Below are positions 1 through 7,960 of a stretch of 64,000 nucleotides of DNA, piece by piece. The stretch is from Natronospirillum sp965602035 (GTDB taxonomy: Bacteria; Pseudomonadota; Gammaproteobacteria; Pseudomonadales; Natronospirillaceae), in contig OZ271919.1 of assembly GCA_965602035.1 (NCBI GenBank), positions 806,001-870,000 of the forward strand, written 5' to 3'. The notes beneath the pieces were generated by a model. It had not been told where the DNA came from and made no database searches. It saw only the letters and a program-made list of their open reading frames with translations. The position numbers and the translations under genes are program-made. Numbering within the stretch: position 1 is the stretch's first letter; each line of letters begins with the position of its first letter.

Positions 1-1
1 C

Positions 2-379
2 ATGCCCAGGGTGATGTTCACTAAACCACAGGTCGCCACCGCCGGACTGTCAGAGTCCGATGCCCGGGATCAGGGTTATGACGTGGATAATCGTGTACTC
101 ACGTTGGACAATGTGCCCCGAGCGCTCGTGAACTTTGAGGAGACCGGATTCATAAAAATGGTCGCCGAACGGAATACCGGGTGCTTACTGGGGGTGCAGG
201 CCGTATCAGAAAATGCCGGAGAGCTGATTCAGACCGCCGTCATGTCGATACAGGGAGGAATGACCGTACAACAGGTTGGTGACACGCTTTTCCCCTATCT
301 GACCATGGTCGAAGCGCTCAAACTGTGCGCACAGACATTTACGCGTGACGTGACCCAGCTATCCTGCTGCGCGGGCTGA
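2..379 (+). CDS. merA: Mercury(II) reductase, C-terminal part (5' end outside window)
   Basis: This is the last 125 codons of a flavoprotein disulfide reductase; the reading frame runs in from the window edge, so the true start is not visible. It covers the dimerisation domain, with a segment like YLTMVEALKL, and ends in LSCCAG. The vicinal Cys-Cys three residues from the end is the hallmark of MerA, where it hands Hg(II) from the surface to the active site for NADPH-dependent reduction to Hg(0). Ordinary lipoamide dehydrogenases and glutathione reductases lack it. The next gene, a VTT-family membrane protein, follows after 32 bases and is probably co-transcribed. FAD-binding and redox-active domains lie upstream of the window and could not be inspected. 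Confidence 0.9.
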   Translation: MPRVMFTKPQVATAGLSESDARDQGYDVDNRVLTLDNVPRALVNFEETGFIKMVAERNTGCLLGVQAVSENAGELIQTAVMSIQGGMTVQQVGDTLFPYLTMVEALKLCAQTFTRDVTQLSCCAG

Positions 380-411
380 CCCATGGGTTTCTTCAAGAGC
401 GGCAGTCTGCA

Positions 412-1113
412 ATGAGTGTCGATAGAGTCACACTCGTGAGGCTGACAGGTGCGGTGGCGGTGCTGATTGCGCTTGGCATTCTGTACGCTGTGCTAAACCA
501 GATTGGCGCACTGGCGGTTGTTACGGACACGGCAAAACTCCGGGAATTCGTCCACCAGCTCGGGTGGCTCGGCCCGCTCAGTATTATCGTTATGATGATA
601 ATGGCGATCGTATTGAGTCCGATCCCCAGTGGCCCTATTGCCATGGTGGCGGGCGCCGTCTATGGCGCAAACTGGGGTACCACCTATGTGGTGATCGGCG
701 CCGAAGCGGGCGCCATTATTGCGTTTTGCCTGTCGCGGGTATTTGGCTATCAATTGGTGCGACGCCTTTCGGGCGCTCGCCCCCTTATGGCCTGGCTGGG
801 TCGGGAACGTTCTCAGACTGGCCTGATGCTTATCGTATTTGCATCACGATTAATGCCATTCATTTCGTTCGACGCGGTAAGCTATGCCGCCGGCCTGACG
901 CCGCTGGCAGGCTGGCGATTCTTACTGGCTACCGTAGCGGGCGTCATCCCGACGGCGTATCTGATTACACGTTTCGGTGAGTTTCTGATTTCCACGGAAT
1001 CGGGTGGCATTACCATTCTTATCTTACTGATCAGCGGTGTAACGCTGCTGCCCGTGGTAGCACACTTAATTCGATCTCTATTACGGCAAAAGCGTGACTC
1101 TAAGCACCGGTAG
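412..1113 (+). CDS. TVP38/TMEM64 (VTT domain) family inner-membrane protein
   Basis: A 233-residue polytopic membrane protein. An N-terminal membrane segment (about residues 8-28) is followed by the VTT core: a re-entrant, Pro/Gly-rich segment (IVLSPIPSGP, about residues 64-73), then GAEAGAIIAFCLSR (about residues 97-110), and further hydrophobic helices ending in a basic tail. The family (SNARE-associated Golgi/DedA-like) is of uncertain biochemical role in bacteria. Members often sit beside or fused to MerA-like flavoproteins, so a part in mercury or thiol-metal handling is a reasonable inference and not proven. The Shine-Dalgarno sequence is weak, which fits translation coupled to the upstream reductase gene. 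Confidence 0.85.
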   Translation: MSVDRVTLVRLTGAVAVLIALGILYAVLNQIGALAVVTDTAKLREFVHQLGWLGPLSIIVMMIMAIVLSPIPSGPIAMVAGAVYGANWGTTYVVIGAEAGAIIAFCLSRVFGYQLVRRLSGARPLMAWLGRERSQTGLMLIVFASRLMPFISFDAVSYAAGLTPLAGWRFLLATVAGVIPTAYLITRFGEFLISTESGGITILILLISGVTLLPVVAHLIRSLLRQKRDSKHR

Positions 1114-1630
1114 TCGCATTCAGTGCCGTCCGCCAATGACTCATCTTCTTTTCGACGATCATCAATGGATATGAGCCGGGCAGAGGTGGTGGCACAGGTG
1201 GATCGTTTTCAATTCAACGCTTTTCGGCGAGCAGTCTTTCCATACCCTATCGAGACTGCTGTTCATAGTCGCAAGATCCGTTACATTTCCCATGAACAGA
1301 AAGACACGACGCTGCAAGGGTGTTGAATCCTGAAAAACTGAAGTCTACAGCTACATGAAAATGTTCATTCAAGCGCGACCGACCGAAAAACAAGTCTTCC
1401 AGCATCACGGTGCCATTGACCTTCGAGCATCAAAAATTGGTCCGGTCATCTTGTTTCCATGTTTCATTGGAAATGGTGGTGAGCAATTCTTGGGCGAATG
1501 GCGTTTCCAACTTGTCTTGGAAACTTGATTTAACTCCCCCGAAAATTGGCCAACTGCGGCGACATAGAGTTTCCAACATGTCTTGGATGCTCACAGCGAT
1601 CACAATTGGATCGGGTCATTATTCCACGGT
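1114..1630. other. Gene-free, AT-richer spacer after the mercury genes
   Basis: About 0.5 kb lies between the VTT gene and the end of the convergent diguanylate cyclase gene. Short open frames exist, the longest 67 codons from a GTG at 1123, but none resembles a known protein or has a convincing ribosome binding site. Composition is lower in GC than the flanks. The second half holds a set of four look-alike palindromes, listed separately. It may be the border of an acquired mercury-resistance segment; this is inferred from composition and context, as no terminal repeats, integrase or transposase are visible. Confidence 0.55.
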
Positions 1631-1640
1631 TTATTGGAAA
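1454..1640. repeat. Array of four TTTCCA-N8-TGGAAA palindromes
   Basis: Four inverted repeats of the same design occur at 1454-1473, 1504-1523, 1570-1589 and 1621-1640. The first two have perfect TTTCCA/TGGAAA arms around eight bases. The third has a changed right arm (TGGATG) and the fourth a changed left arm (ATTCCA). The eight-base cores of copies 2 and 3 are nearly identical (ACTTGTCT, ACATGTCT). Spacing between starts is 50, 66 and 51 bases. Flanks also show similarity: AATTGG followed by a GGTCAT motif precedes copies 1 and 4. The last copy overlaps the end of the diguanylate cyclase gene. They could be a regulator's operator array, structured-RNA units or remnants of a mobile repeat. 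Confidence 0.6.
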
Positions 1641-2632
1641 ACCACCTGATCCCTGCCCCGGTTTTTGGCCTGGTACAGCCGCGTGTCAGCCAGGCTGATC
1701 AATGTGTCAGCAGAGGTCGAAGGATTTGCGTCGCTTCCGGTGTGCGTGGCGATGCCCATGCTGACGGTGATCGCCTCGCCGCAATGCCAGGTCGCTGCTG
1801 CCAGCGCGTCTCGAATCCGCTGACTGACCGTATAAGCCTGATATTGGTCATGCCGCGGTAACACCAAAGCGAACTCTTCGCCACCATACCGCGCCGCAAA
1901 GGCCGGCTCAGTGGGCATCGTCTCAACCAGTAAGGTGCTGACCTGCTCCAGACAACGGTCTCCCGCTATGTGCCCGTGACGGTCATTGAATTGTTTGAAG
2001 AAATCGACATCAATCAACACCAGTGATAACGGCCAATTGTGGCGCCGCGTCATAGAGTCTCTCAGTGTCTGGTCAAAATAACGGCGATTGTAAACGCCGG
2101 TGAGGCCATCGGTAACCGACAACCGCGCCAGTTCTCCATTCGCTCGTTTGAGCGCTTCTGTGCGATCCAGGATGCGCTGCTCCAGCGAGTTATTCAGCGC
2201 TCTCAGTTCCCGGTCGGCATCGACGAACCGGGTCACCTCTTTCGCTGTACCCCAGACCAGGGTTGCAGACGCTCCGGGCTTCTGAACCGGCACGAGTATC
2301 GCTTCAAAATACCGGCGCCGGCCGTTCACGACGGCCGACTGTTCAACTGCAATTGGCCGGTTATTCTGCACACAGTCCCAATACGGCGCCTTTATCCGTC
2401 GGGCGTCTTCACCGCTGCCCAGAAAGGCCCGAAACCGTGCGCCCGGTACCTGGCCAGGCTCAAGCGCCAGTGCCGACTCGTTCGCTGCGACCATGACGAA
2501 GTCATCGCCGTCCGGCTGAGCCACCCAGAATGGGTCATCCGAGGTATGCCAGAGTGCCTCAAAGAATACCAGCATACCTTCAGCCGGAAACCCGGTTACG
2601 TGCTGATTGTCCGATCCTGGATTGGGTTTCAT
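1631..2632 (-). CDS. PAS-GGDEF diguanylate cyclase
   Basis: Predicted to make cyclic di-GMP from two GTP. The N-terminal half (about residues 25-130) looks like a PAS sensor domain, a coiled stretch links it to a GGDEF domain starting at DGLTGVYNRRYFD, and the active-site loop reads YGGEEF, so catalysis is expected. The inhibitory RxxD site normally placed just before the GGDEF loop is absent (the aligned residues are T and A), so classical product inhibition is unlikely. No membrane segments are seen. The start used is an ATG (MKPNPG); an in-frame TTG lies 15 codons upstream at 2677, and another ATG 19 codons downstream. The stop lies inside the fourth palindrome of the neighbouring array. 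Confidence 0.88.
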   Translation of the reverse strand: MKPNPGSDNQHVTGFPAEGMLVFFEALWHTSDDPFWVAQPDGDDFVMVAANESALALEPGQVPGARFRAFLGSGEDARRIKAPYWDCVQNNRPIAVEQSAVVNGRRRYFEAILVPVQKPGASATLVWGTAKEVTRFVDADRELRALNNSLEQRILDRTEALKRANGELARLSVTDGLTGVYNRRYFDQTLRDSMTRRHNWPLSLVLIDVDFFKQFNDRHGHIAGDRCLEQVSTLLVETMPTEPAFAARYGGEEFALVLPRHDQYQAYTVSQRIRDALAAATWHCGEAITVSMGIATHTGSDANPSTSADTLISLADTRLYQAKNRGRDQVVFQ

Positions 2633-2846
2633 TCCACGCAGCCTGTACTCCGGAGTGGAAGAATACCAGCACTGCAAAAGCCCGTCAGGAGCGTCCTGTG
2701 AACAGGCGTGCCGGTGTTTGTCGGTCAGGATTCAAGTCTAAACTGAATGGCTGAGAATTGACATGCTGCTCCCCGGGTAATGAGCATGAACCCGGGCGGC
2801 GGTTCATTCACGCGCCGGATCGGACACCACGGGGACCGACAATGGC

Positions 2847-4478
2847 TCATTCGGCCGACCTGGAGAGCTGTGCCAGTGTGCCAGTGATCTCCCCGGCAAG
2901 TGCCTCCAGGCGGTCGCTGAGGCGTTTGGCCGCAACGCTTTCGCGCGCGGTTTCCTCGGCTCTGTCCCGGATGTCGACCACAAGCTCTGCCACCGAGCTT
3001 GCCACGCTGCTCTGTTCTTCGGCTGCTGTCGCTATGTGCTGATTTTTCTCATTAATGCTGTTAATGGAGCCGGCGATCTCGTTGAGCTTTTTATCCGCTG
3101 CAGTGACCTGTTCAGACGTATTGGTTGTCTGCGCTTTGCTGGTCGCCATGGCTGTCACTGATTCACGGGCCCGGGATTGTATGGCGTCCAGAATGGACTC
3201 GATCTCGACAGTGGAGTCCTGTGTCTTTCGGGCCAGCGACCGGACTTCATCAGCCACAACGGCGAAGCCCCGGCCATGCTCACCTGCCCTCGCCGCTTCA
3301 ATAGCGGCATTGAGCGCAAGCAGATTGGTCTGGTCAGCAATACCATGTATTACCTCCAGTACCGAGCCGACTTTTTCTGCCTGGCTGGCGAGCTCATCAA
3401 TTTTCCCCGAGGTGTGGTCTATCTCGCCGAGCAACCCGGTCATAGTCTCCTGAGCCGATGCCATGGCACTGCGTCCGGTAACAACGAGGCGGTCGGTATT
3501 ACTCGTAAAGTCGGCCGTCTCTGATGCATTCGCAGCCACCTCGCGCGATGCCGCCTCCATTTCTTCGATCGCGGTGGCGATCTGTTGGCTGGTGTTGCTC
3601 TGTTGATGGGTGCTGTCCGCAACCGACGCAGACATGGCCGATAACTGATCAACCGCATCCCGGAGTGCAATGGCGTTGGTTTCCAGGTTGGTCACCACCC
3701 CTCCCAATGACTCCCGGAACTGGTTGATAGCGTCGCCCAGCTGGCCCAGCTCGTCGCGACTGTGTACACGGATCGCTTGGGAATAGTCGCCACCCTGCAT
3801 GGCTCTCACGCCCTTAGAAATACTGTTCAACGGCCGCAGTACGGTCTGCCGCAGCAGCACCAGCATCGCCACCAGTACCATCGCCCCCAATCCCAGGGCG
3901 ACTCCCATAGCGGCCCACATGGCGGTATTCGCACCGGTCACGGCTGCTGACACCTGATTATCTGCAAGGGCTGCCAGCGCCTGGCCGAGTTCTTCGAGCG
4001 CGGCGGAGGGCGCCCGGTCAATGCCGGAAACGGCAGCGTCCCCAACCGTGTGATCAAAACCGGAATCGATAAAGGCCTGTCTTCCCTCGCTGTAGGCAAC
4101 AGACATGGCCTGGTGGTCGTCGAGGAACTGTCCCGCGATTTGCTGTAACTCCGGATAGCCATCCAGCCCTGACTCCAGGAAGGTCATGATCATCTGGATT
4201 TCCCGCGCTTCGGTCTGAAAAGCGGTCCAGTACCGCTCCATTCGGTCCGGGTCCTGACCCCGAAGCAAGACGTTTTTCCATTCCTGAACCTGGCGCTTGA
4301 AGTTCAGATTTGCCAGATCAGCCTGCTTCTCCAGTTGCTTGATGCCGGTCAGAATTGACTCGGACTCATCCACCGAGGATTTCATGATAGCGGTCGATAT
4401 AAGAGCCGACGCGATCAGAATGGCAATGCCGGCAAACACCGACGAAAGGAGTTTGAACTGGAGAGATTGACGTGTCAT
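2847..4478 (-). CDS. Methyl-accepting chemotaxis protein
   Basis: A 543-residue transmembrane chemoreceptor. It has an N-terminal membrane helix (about residues 12-32), a periplasmic helical region of about 150 residues, a second membrane helix (about 187-209), a HAMP domain (LRPLNSISKGVRAMQGGDYS and onward) and the long cytoplasmic coiled coil. The signalling tip is intact: EVIHGIADQTNLLALNAAIE, then ARAGEHGRGFAVVADEVR. It should signal to CheA/CheW to bias flagellar or pilus movement. No C-terminal NWETF-like pentapeptide for CheR/CheB docking is present. The ligand cannot be predicted. An 11-base direct repeat lies just upstream of the start. Confidence 0.93.
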   Translation of the reverse strand: MTRQSLQFKLLSSVFAGIAILIASALISTAIMKSSVDESESILTGIKQLEKQADLANLNFKRQVQEWKNVLLRGQDPDRMERYWTAFQTEAREIQMIMTFLESGLDGYPELQQIAGQFLDDHQAMSVAYSEGRQAFIDSGFDHTVGDAAVSGIDRAPSAALEELGQALAALADNQVSAAVTGANTAMWAAMGVALGLGAMVLVAMLVLLRQTVLRPLNSISKGVRAMQGGDYSQAIRVHSRDELGQLGDAINQFRESLGGVVTNLETNAIALRDAVDQLSAMSASVADSTHQQSNTSQQIATAIEEMEAASREVAANASETADFTSNTDRLVVTGRSAMASAQETMTGLLGEIDHTSGKIDELASQAEKVGSVLEVIHGIADQTNLLALNAAIEAARAGEHGRGFAVVADEVRSLARKTQDSTVEIESILDAIQSRARESVTAMATSKAQTTNTSEQVTAADKKLNEIAGSINSINEKNQHIATAAEEQSSVASSVAELVVDIRDRAEETARESVAAKRLSDRLEALAGEITGTLAQLSRSAE

Positions 4479-4491
4479 GTGAGGATTCCGG

Positions 4492-4527
4492 ATCAGTGCG
4501 CTCAGCCGTGCATGAAATCAGTGCGCT
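4492..4527. repeat. 11-base direct repeat upstream of the chemoreceptor gene
   Basis: ATCAGTGCGCT occurs at 4492-4502 and again at 4517-4527, a spacing of 25 bases. It lies within the 50 bases before the chemoreceptor start on the minus strand. Two copies on similar faces of the helix could be binding half-sites for a regulator, but no known operator is recognised. Confidence 0.35.
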
Positions 4528-4685
4528 GACCTGATTTGGTGCATTCGCACCTGTTGGTAACACGCTGATATTCGGCGAGTTTAACCAATTGCGAAGAAAA
4601 AGGTATGACACTTTTATGACATTTTTGACGCCCGGAACAGGTCGCCATTCCGCCGGGTTTCCAGTACCGGACTGGCTGGATTCAC

Positions 4686-5342
4686 TCAGTCGTCTGCGGG
4701 TCGAATGCAGCTCTTCAGGAGTGAAGCCAGCCGGCTCTTCCCGAGCTCACGCATGAGCGCGATATTCTTTTCGGGAATCTGATCCACATTCCGGTAACCG
4801 GCAATCGCACGCTCCAGACTGGATTCACGAAGCACGTGCAACAATGGATATGGCGAACGGTTCGTGAAATTTTCCACGTCGCCCGGCTCCGTGCCTGCAA
4901 ACCGGTAATCCGGATGGAAACTGGCGATCTGGTAGACTCCCTCCCACTCCATTGCAACGAGCAAGGCATCCACATTATCCAGAAACTGGTTGTAGTCACT
5001 GAAATGCTGCAGAACGTCAGGGTGAATGAGTAACGTCGTTTCTATGGTGGGGTCTGTTTCGAGCAACCCCAGCTCAGATACCAGCGCTGCCAGCAGCTGC
5101 TCTTCGGTCGCTGCTGTCGTGAGCGCGAAGCGAACCCGATTGTTTACCAACTCACGCCTCGCAAACGGACACAGATTCTGCCCTACCACCAGCGTTTCCA
5201 CCCATCGACGCACGGAATCCACAGGGTCGGATTCTGTGCGGGATACATCCTGTTGCTTCATTGAGCACCCGGTGCTGACTGTGCTGAGGCCCGTGGCCTG
5301 TTCTTCTGTGTCCGGCAACGACCCGAAGCCTACGCTGGCCAC
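4686..5342 (-). CDS. DUF1415 family protein
   Basis: A soluble protein matching the DUF1415 family: the region from SVRRWVETLVVGQNLCPFAR through ASFHPDYRFAG, ENFTNRSPYPLLHVLRE and a C-terminal helical segment is typical. The biochemical function of the family is unknown. The start shown is a GTG preceded by an AAGG motif. An in-frame ATG at 5261 (MKQQDV) would give 191 residues, closer to the usual family length, so the true start is uncertain. It ends about 200 bases from the chemoreceptor start and follows the XRE regulator gene closely, so the two may share a transcript. Confidence 0.8.
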   Translation of the reverse strand: MASVGFGSLPDTEEQATGLSTVSTGCSMKQQDVSRTESDPVDSVRRWVETLVVGQNLCPFARRELVNNRVRFALTTAATEEQLLAALVSELGLLETDPTIETTLLIHPDVLQHFSDYNQFLDNVDALLVAMEWEGVYQIASFHPDYRFAGTEPGDVENFTNRSPYPLLHVLRESSLERAIAGYRNVDQIPEKNIALMRELGKSRLASLLKSCIRPADD

Positions 5343-5372
5343 GGTACGCCTTTATTATGCAATATACCTAAC

Positions 5373-5720
5373 TCACTTGCTTCTGAATTCGCGGACTGAG
5401 CGCACTACATCGGCGGCAATGCGAGCCACGAGACGTCGCTCGCCAGGCTCAAGTTCGCGCATCATCTGCGATATCGATGCAATGTCCGGTTCTTCCGGGC
5501 TGTCCGGATTCTGGCACAGTTCACTCAGTGTACACTCGAAGAGATCACTGAACTGCAGAAGGCGGTGGATGGTGGGCGAGATCGACCCGTTTTCAATCCG
5601 ACTGATGGTTTCCTTTTCAACACCCACACGGTCGGCGACCTGTGCCTGAGTGAATCCATTACTTTTTCTTCGGTGGGCAATTGACCGTCCGAGGTTCTTG
5701 ACGCGGTTCGGATCCGCCAT
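5373..5720 (-). CDS. XRE-family helix-turn-helix transcriptional regulator
   Basis: A 115-residue protein whose first 65 residues form a Cro/C1-type DNA-binding domain: LGRSIAHRRKSNGFTQAQVADRVGVEKETISRIENG contains the expected helix-turn-helix with the S/T-x-x-S-RxE-N-G ending. The C-terminal 45 residues are helical and charged and carry no recognised ligand-binding domain. Size and domain fit small phage-like or stand-alone repressors. Its target is unknown; the DUF1415 gene 30 bases downstream on the same strand is the obvious candidate partner. Confidence 0.9.
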   Translation of the reverse strand: MADPNRVKNLGRSIAHRRKSNGFTQAQVADRVGVEKETISRIENGSISPTIHRLLQFSDLFECTLSELCQNPDSPEEPDIASISQMMRELEPGERRLVARIAADVVRSVREFRSK

Positions 5721-5871
5721 GGAATACTCTCACGGATGACTTCAAACCGGAAATACTGCCAGTGTCATCACGGGTTTGTAACGGCTTATTAAGTCATTGC
5801 TTATTGATTCGAAACGTTAACGCTGTTGCTCTGCCGCCTCGCCCCGACGGCCAGGCGGCATAGCGGATCAG

Positions 5872-6216
5872 CTACTGGCTTGTATAGGCGTCATCGGTTC
5901 TGGCCGACATGACGAAGTCATTCCTGTGAAGGCCCCCGATCTTGTGGGTCCACCAGCGCACTGTGACCTTGCCGTACTCGGTGATAATGGCCGGGTGATG
6001 CCCTTCCTGTTCGGCCAGGTCGCCGACAGTATTGGTGAAGGCCAGTGCCTGCACGAAGTTCTTGAACTTGAACGTGCGTTCCAGTTGCTCTTCACCACCA
6101 ATCGTCACAATCGACCATTCGGGAATCTGTTCCCCGAACGCCTGTTTTTCGTCATCTGTTACTTTGGGTGCATCCGCGTTGCAGGCTTCACACTGCTGCG
6201 TGGCGAGTTCCGACAT
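5872..6216 (-). CDS. phhB: 4a-hydroxytetrahydrobiopterin dehydratase (pterin-4a-carbinolamine dehydratase)
   Basis: A 114-residue protein with the family signature EGHHPAIITEYGKVTVRWWTH, which carries the catalytic His-His pair and the pterin-binding Trp segment. It dehydrates 4a-hydroxytetrahydropterin to quinonoid dihydropterin, recycling the cofactor of phenylalanine hydroxylase. It begins MSELATQQCEACNADA, with a Cys-x-x-Cys also common in proteobacterial members. No phenylalanine hydroxylase gene (phhA) is adjacent, so it may act with one elsewhere or in pterin maintenance generally. Confidence 0.93.
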   Translation of the reverse strand: MSELATQQCEACNADAPKVTDDEKQAFGEQIPEWSIVTIGGEEQLERTFKFKNFVQALAFTNTVGDLAEQEGHHPAIITEYGKVTVRWWTHKIGGLHRNDFVMSARTDDAYTSQ

Positions 6217-6310
6217 GGTAGTGGCTCCCCTGTTAATTTGCAGAATTCGGCCTGACGATAATTATCAGGCCCGTATGGCTGACATGGCGCTCAGCTCACA
6301 GAAATCAAGG

Positions 6311-7951
6311 TCAGGCCTGCCAGCGGAACAGGCTCACTTTGTGGGTAAGCCCATCAGCCAACTCGGAAAGCGCCCGGCTGGCACCCGCGATCTGGTCGGC
6401 ACCCGCCGACGATGCCAGAGTCGCGTCATTGATGCGGCTGATATTCAGGTTCACCTCTTCCGCCACGCGGCTCTGCTGCTCGGCGGCACTGGCAATCTGG
6501 GTGTTCATATCGGTGACCGCAGCCACCTGGCGGCGTATAGACGCCAGCGCGGACTCAGCCTCGCGGGTCTGCTCAACCGTGTTGCCGGCCAGATCCCGAC
6601 TGGTCTCCATGATCGTTGCTGCAGAACCGGAACTTTCCTGCAACTGATTGATCATGGTGCTGATTTCCCGGGTTGATTCCTGCGTGCGACTGGCCAGGGA
6701 CCGTACTTCATCGGCAACGACTGCAAACCCCCGGCCGTGCTCCCCTGCCCTTGCCGCTTCAATGGCCGCATTCAGGGCCAGCAGATTGGTCTGCTCGGCA
6801 ATTTCATTGATCACTTCAACAATGCGTTCTATATCACTGCTCTGGCGAGACACGGAAGTAACACGCTCAGCAGCCGTCTCCAACGTATCAGACAGTTCCT
6901 GCATCGCTCGCGCCGTGCTCTTCACGACCTGATTGCCGGTCTCAACATCTTGGTCCGCTGTCTGTGTGGCACTGGCAGCCTGTGCCGCATTGTCCGTTAC
7001 TTCTCTTACCGACGCCGACATCTCGTTGATGGCGGTTGCCATCTGCTCGGTCTCACCGGACTGCAGTTGAATCTGACGGTTATTGCTCTCGGACGTGTCG
7101 GATAGCTCTTCCGAGGCGCGGCTGACATCCTGGGCCGATGAGCGGACGTCGCTGATGATGTCGATCAACTGTCGCGCAGTCTCGTCTACCGCCGCCATTA
7201 CGCTGCGAGGTTGGCTTCTCGTGCCCGATGGCGACAGGTCGCCTTCCGCCAGACGGCGAATCGCTACGGCAACGTCCTCCGGCTCAGCGCCCAGTATGCG
7301 GCGCAGATGACGGATGATCAGAAGACTGACGAGAATACTGGCCACAATGGCGACACCGGCCACTGTGATCATCAGCCAGGCAAAATTGCCTGCGGTATCG
7401 CGCACCGCGCTGACATCGCTTTCAATCGTGTCTTCCTGATAGTCGATGAATGCATTGATACGATTCAACCACTCAGAATAATCATCGGATACCTGGCTGA
7501 GCAGGAATTCCTGAGCCGCTTCCCTGCCCTGCGTCTGCTGTACCGCAAGTAGCTCCTCTGTGTCTGCCAGTGCCCGTGCCTCGATGGCCCGAATCGCCTC
7601 CAGCAGTTCACGCTCAGCCGGGGCCAGGCCCTGCACATCAATCAGGTCGTTCATTGCCGCACGGGATTCATCGTAGAACTGCATCAATCTGTCGACGTCT
7701 TCCAGGTGACCCTGTCGTTCAGAGTCGTTGGTTACCAGGACCGCATCCCGAATCGCAATCGCCCGGTCGTGCACACTGCCCCGGAAATTGATGGCGTAGC
7801 GCTGTTTGAGCGTGGCACTCTCGTTCACCTCGGTCAGTGTCGCATCCATGAACTGGACCCGATTGATCCCAACCAGAGTCACGAGTACAAGCAAGGCGAC
7901 GACGAGTCCGAACCCGAACGCCAGTCGGCGGGCAATGGTAAGTTTCTTCAT
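6311..7951 (-). CDS. Methyl-accepting chemotaxis protein, four-helix-bundle sensor type
   Basis: About 546 residues. It has a membrane helix at residues 9-30, a periplasmic region rich in helices of the 4HB_MCP type (LKQRYAINFRGSVHDRAIAIRDAV), a second membrane helix (about 193-215), HAMP (about 216-265) and a cytoplasmic signalling domain with the conserved tip EVINEIAEQTNLLALNAAIE. It is unlike the receptor at 2.8-4.5 kb outside the signalling tip, so the two sense different cues. The ATG at 7951 gives MKKLTIARRLAFGFG; a GTG three codons earlier (7960) is closer to a GGAG motif and may be used instead. Confidence 0.92.
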   Translation of the reverse strand: MKKLTIARRLAFGFGLVVALLVLVTLVGINRVQFMDATLTEVNESATLKQRYAINFRGSVHDRAIAIRDAVLVTNDSERQGHLEDVDRLMQFYDESRAAMNDLIDVQGLAPAERELLEAIRAIEARALADTEELLAVQQTQGREAAQEFLLSQVSDDYSEWLNRINAFIDYQEDTIESDVSAVRDTAGNFAWLMITVAGVAIVASILVSLLIIRHLRRILGAEPEDVAVAIRRLAEGDLSPSGTRSQPRSVMAAVDETARQLIDIISDVRSSAQDVSRASEELSDTSESNNRQIQLQSGETEQMATAINEMSASVREVTDNAAQAASATQTADQDVETGNQVVKSTARAMQELSDTLETAAERVTSVSRQSSDIERIVEVINEIAEQTNLLALNAAIEAARAGEHGRGFAVVADEVRSLASRTQESTREISTMINQLQESSGSAATIMETSRDLAGNTVEQTREAESALASIRRQVAAVTDMNTQIASAAEQQSRVAEEVNLNISRINDATLASSAGADQIAGASRALSELADGLTHKVSLFRWQA

Positions 7952-7960
7952 GTCAGACAC

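Noticed and set aside
1123..1326. 67-codon frame from a GTG as a gene
   Set aside because: No ribosome site, no recognised similarity and composition unlike neighbours.
1454..1640. Palindrome array as an integron attC array
   Set aside because: A stray RYYYAAC-like hexamer exists near 1528, but paired core sites, an integrase and cassette genes are absent.
2772..2796. CCCGGGT/ACCCGGG hairpin as the chemoreceptor terminator
   Set aside because: The stem is only seven pairs with an 11-base loop and no T run follows on either strand.
4479..4620. Sigma-28 (flagellar) promoter for the first chemoreceptor
   Set aside because: A GCCGAATA resembles the -10, but no matching -35 lies at the right distance.
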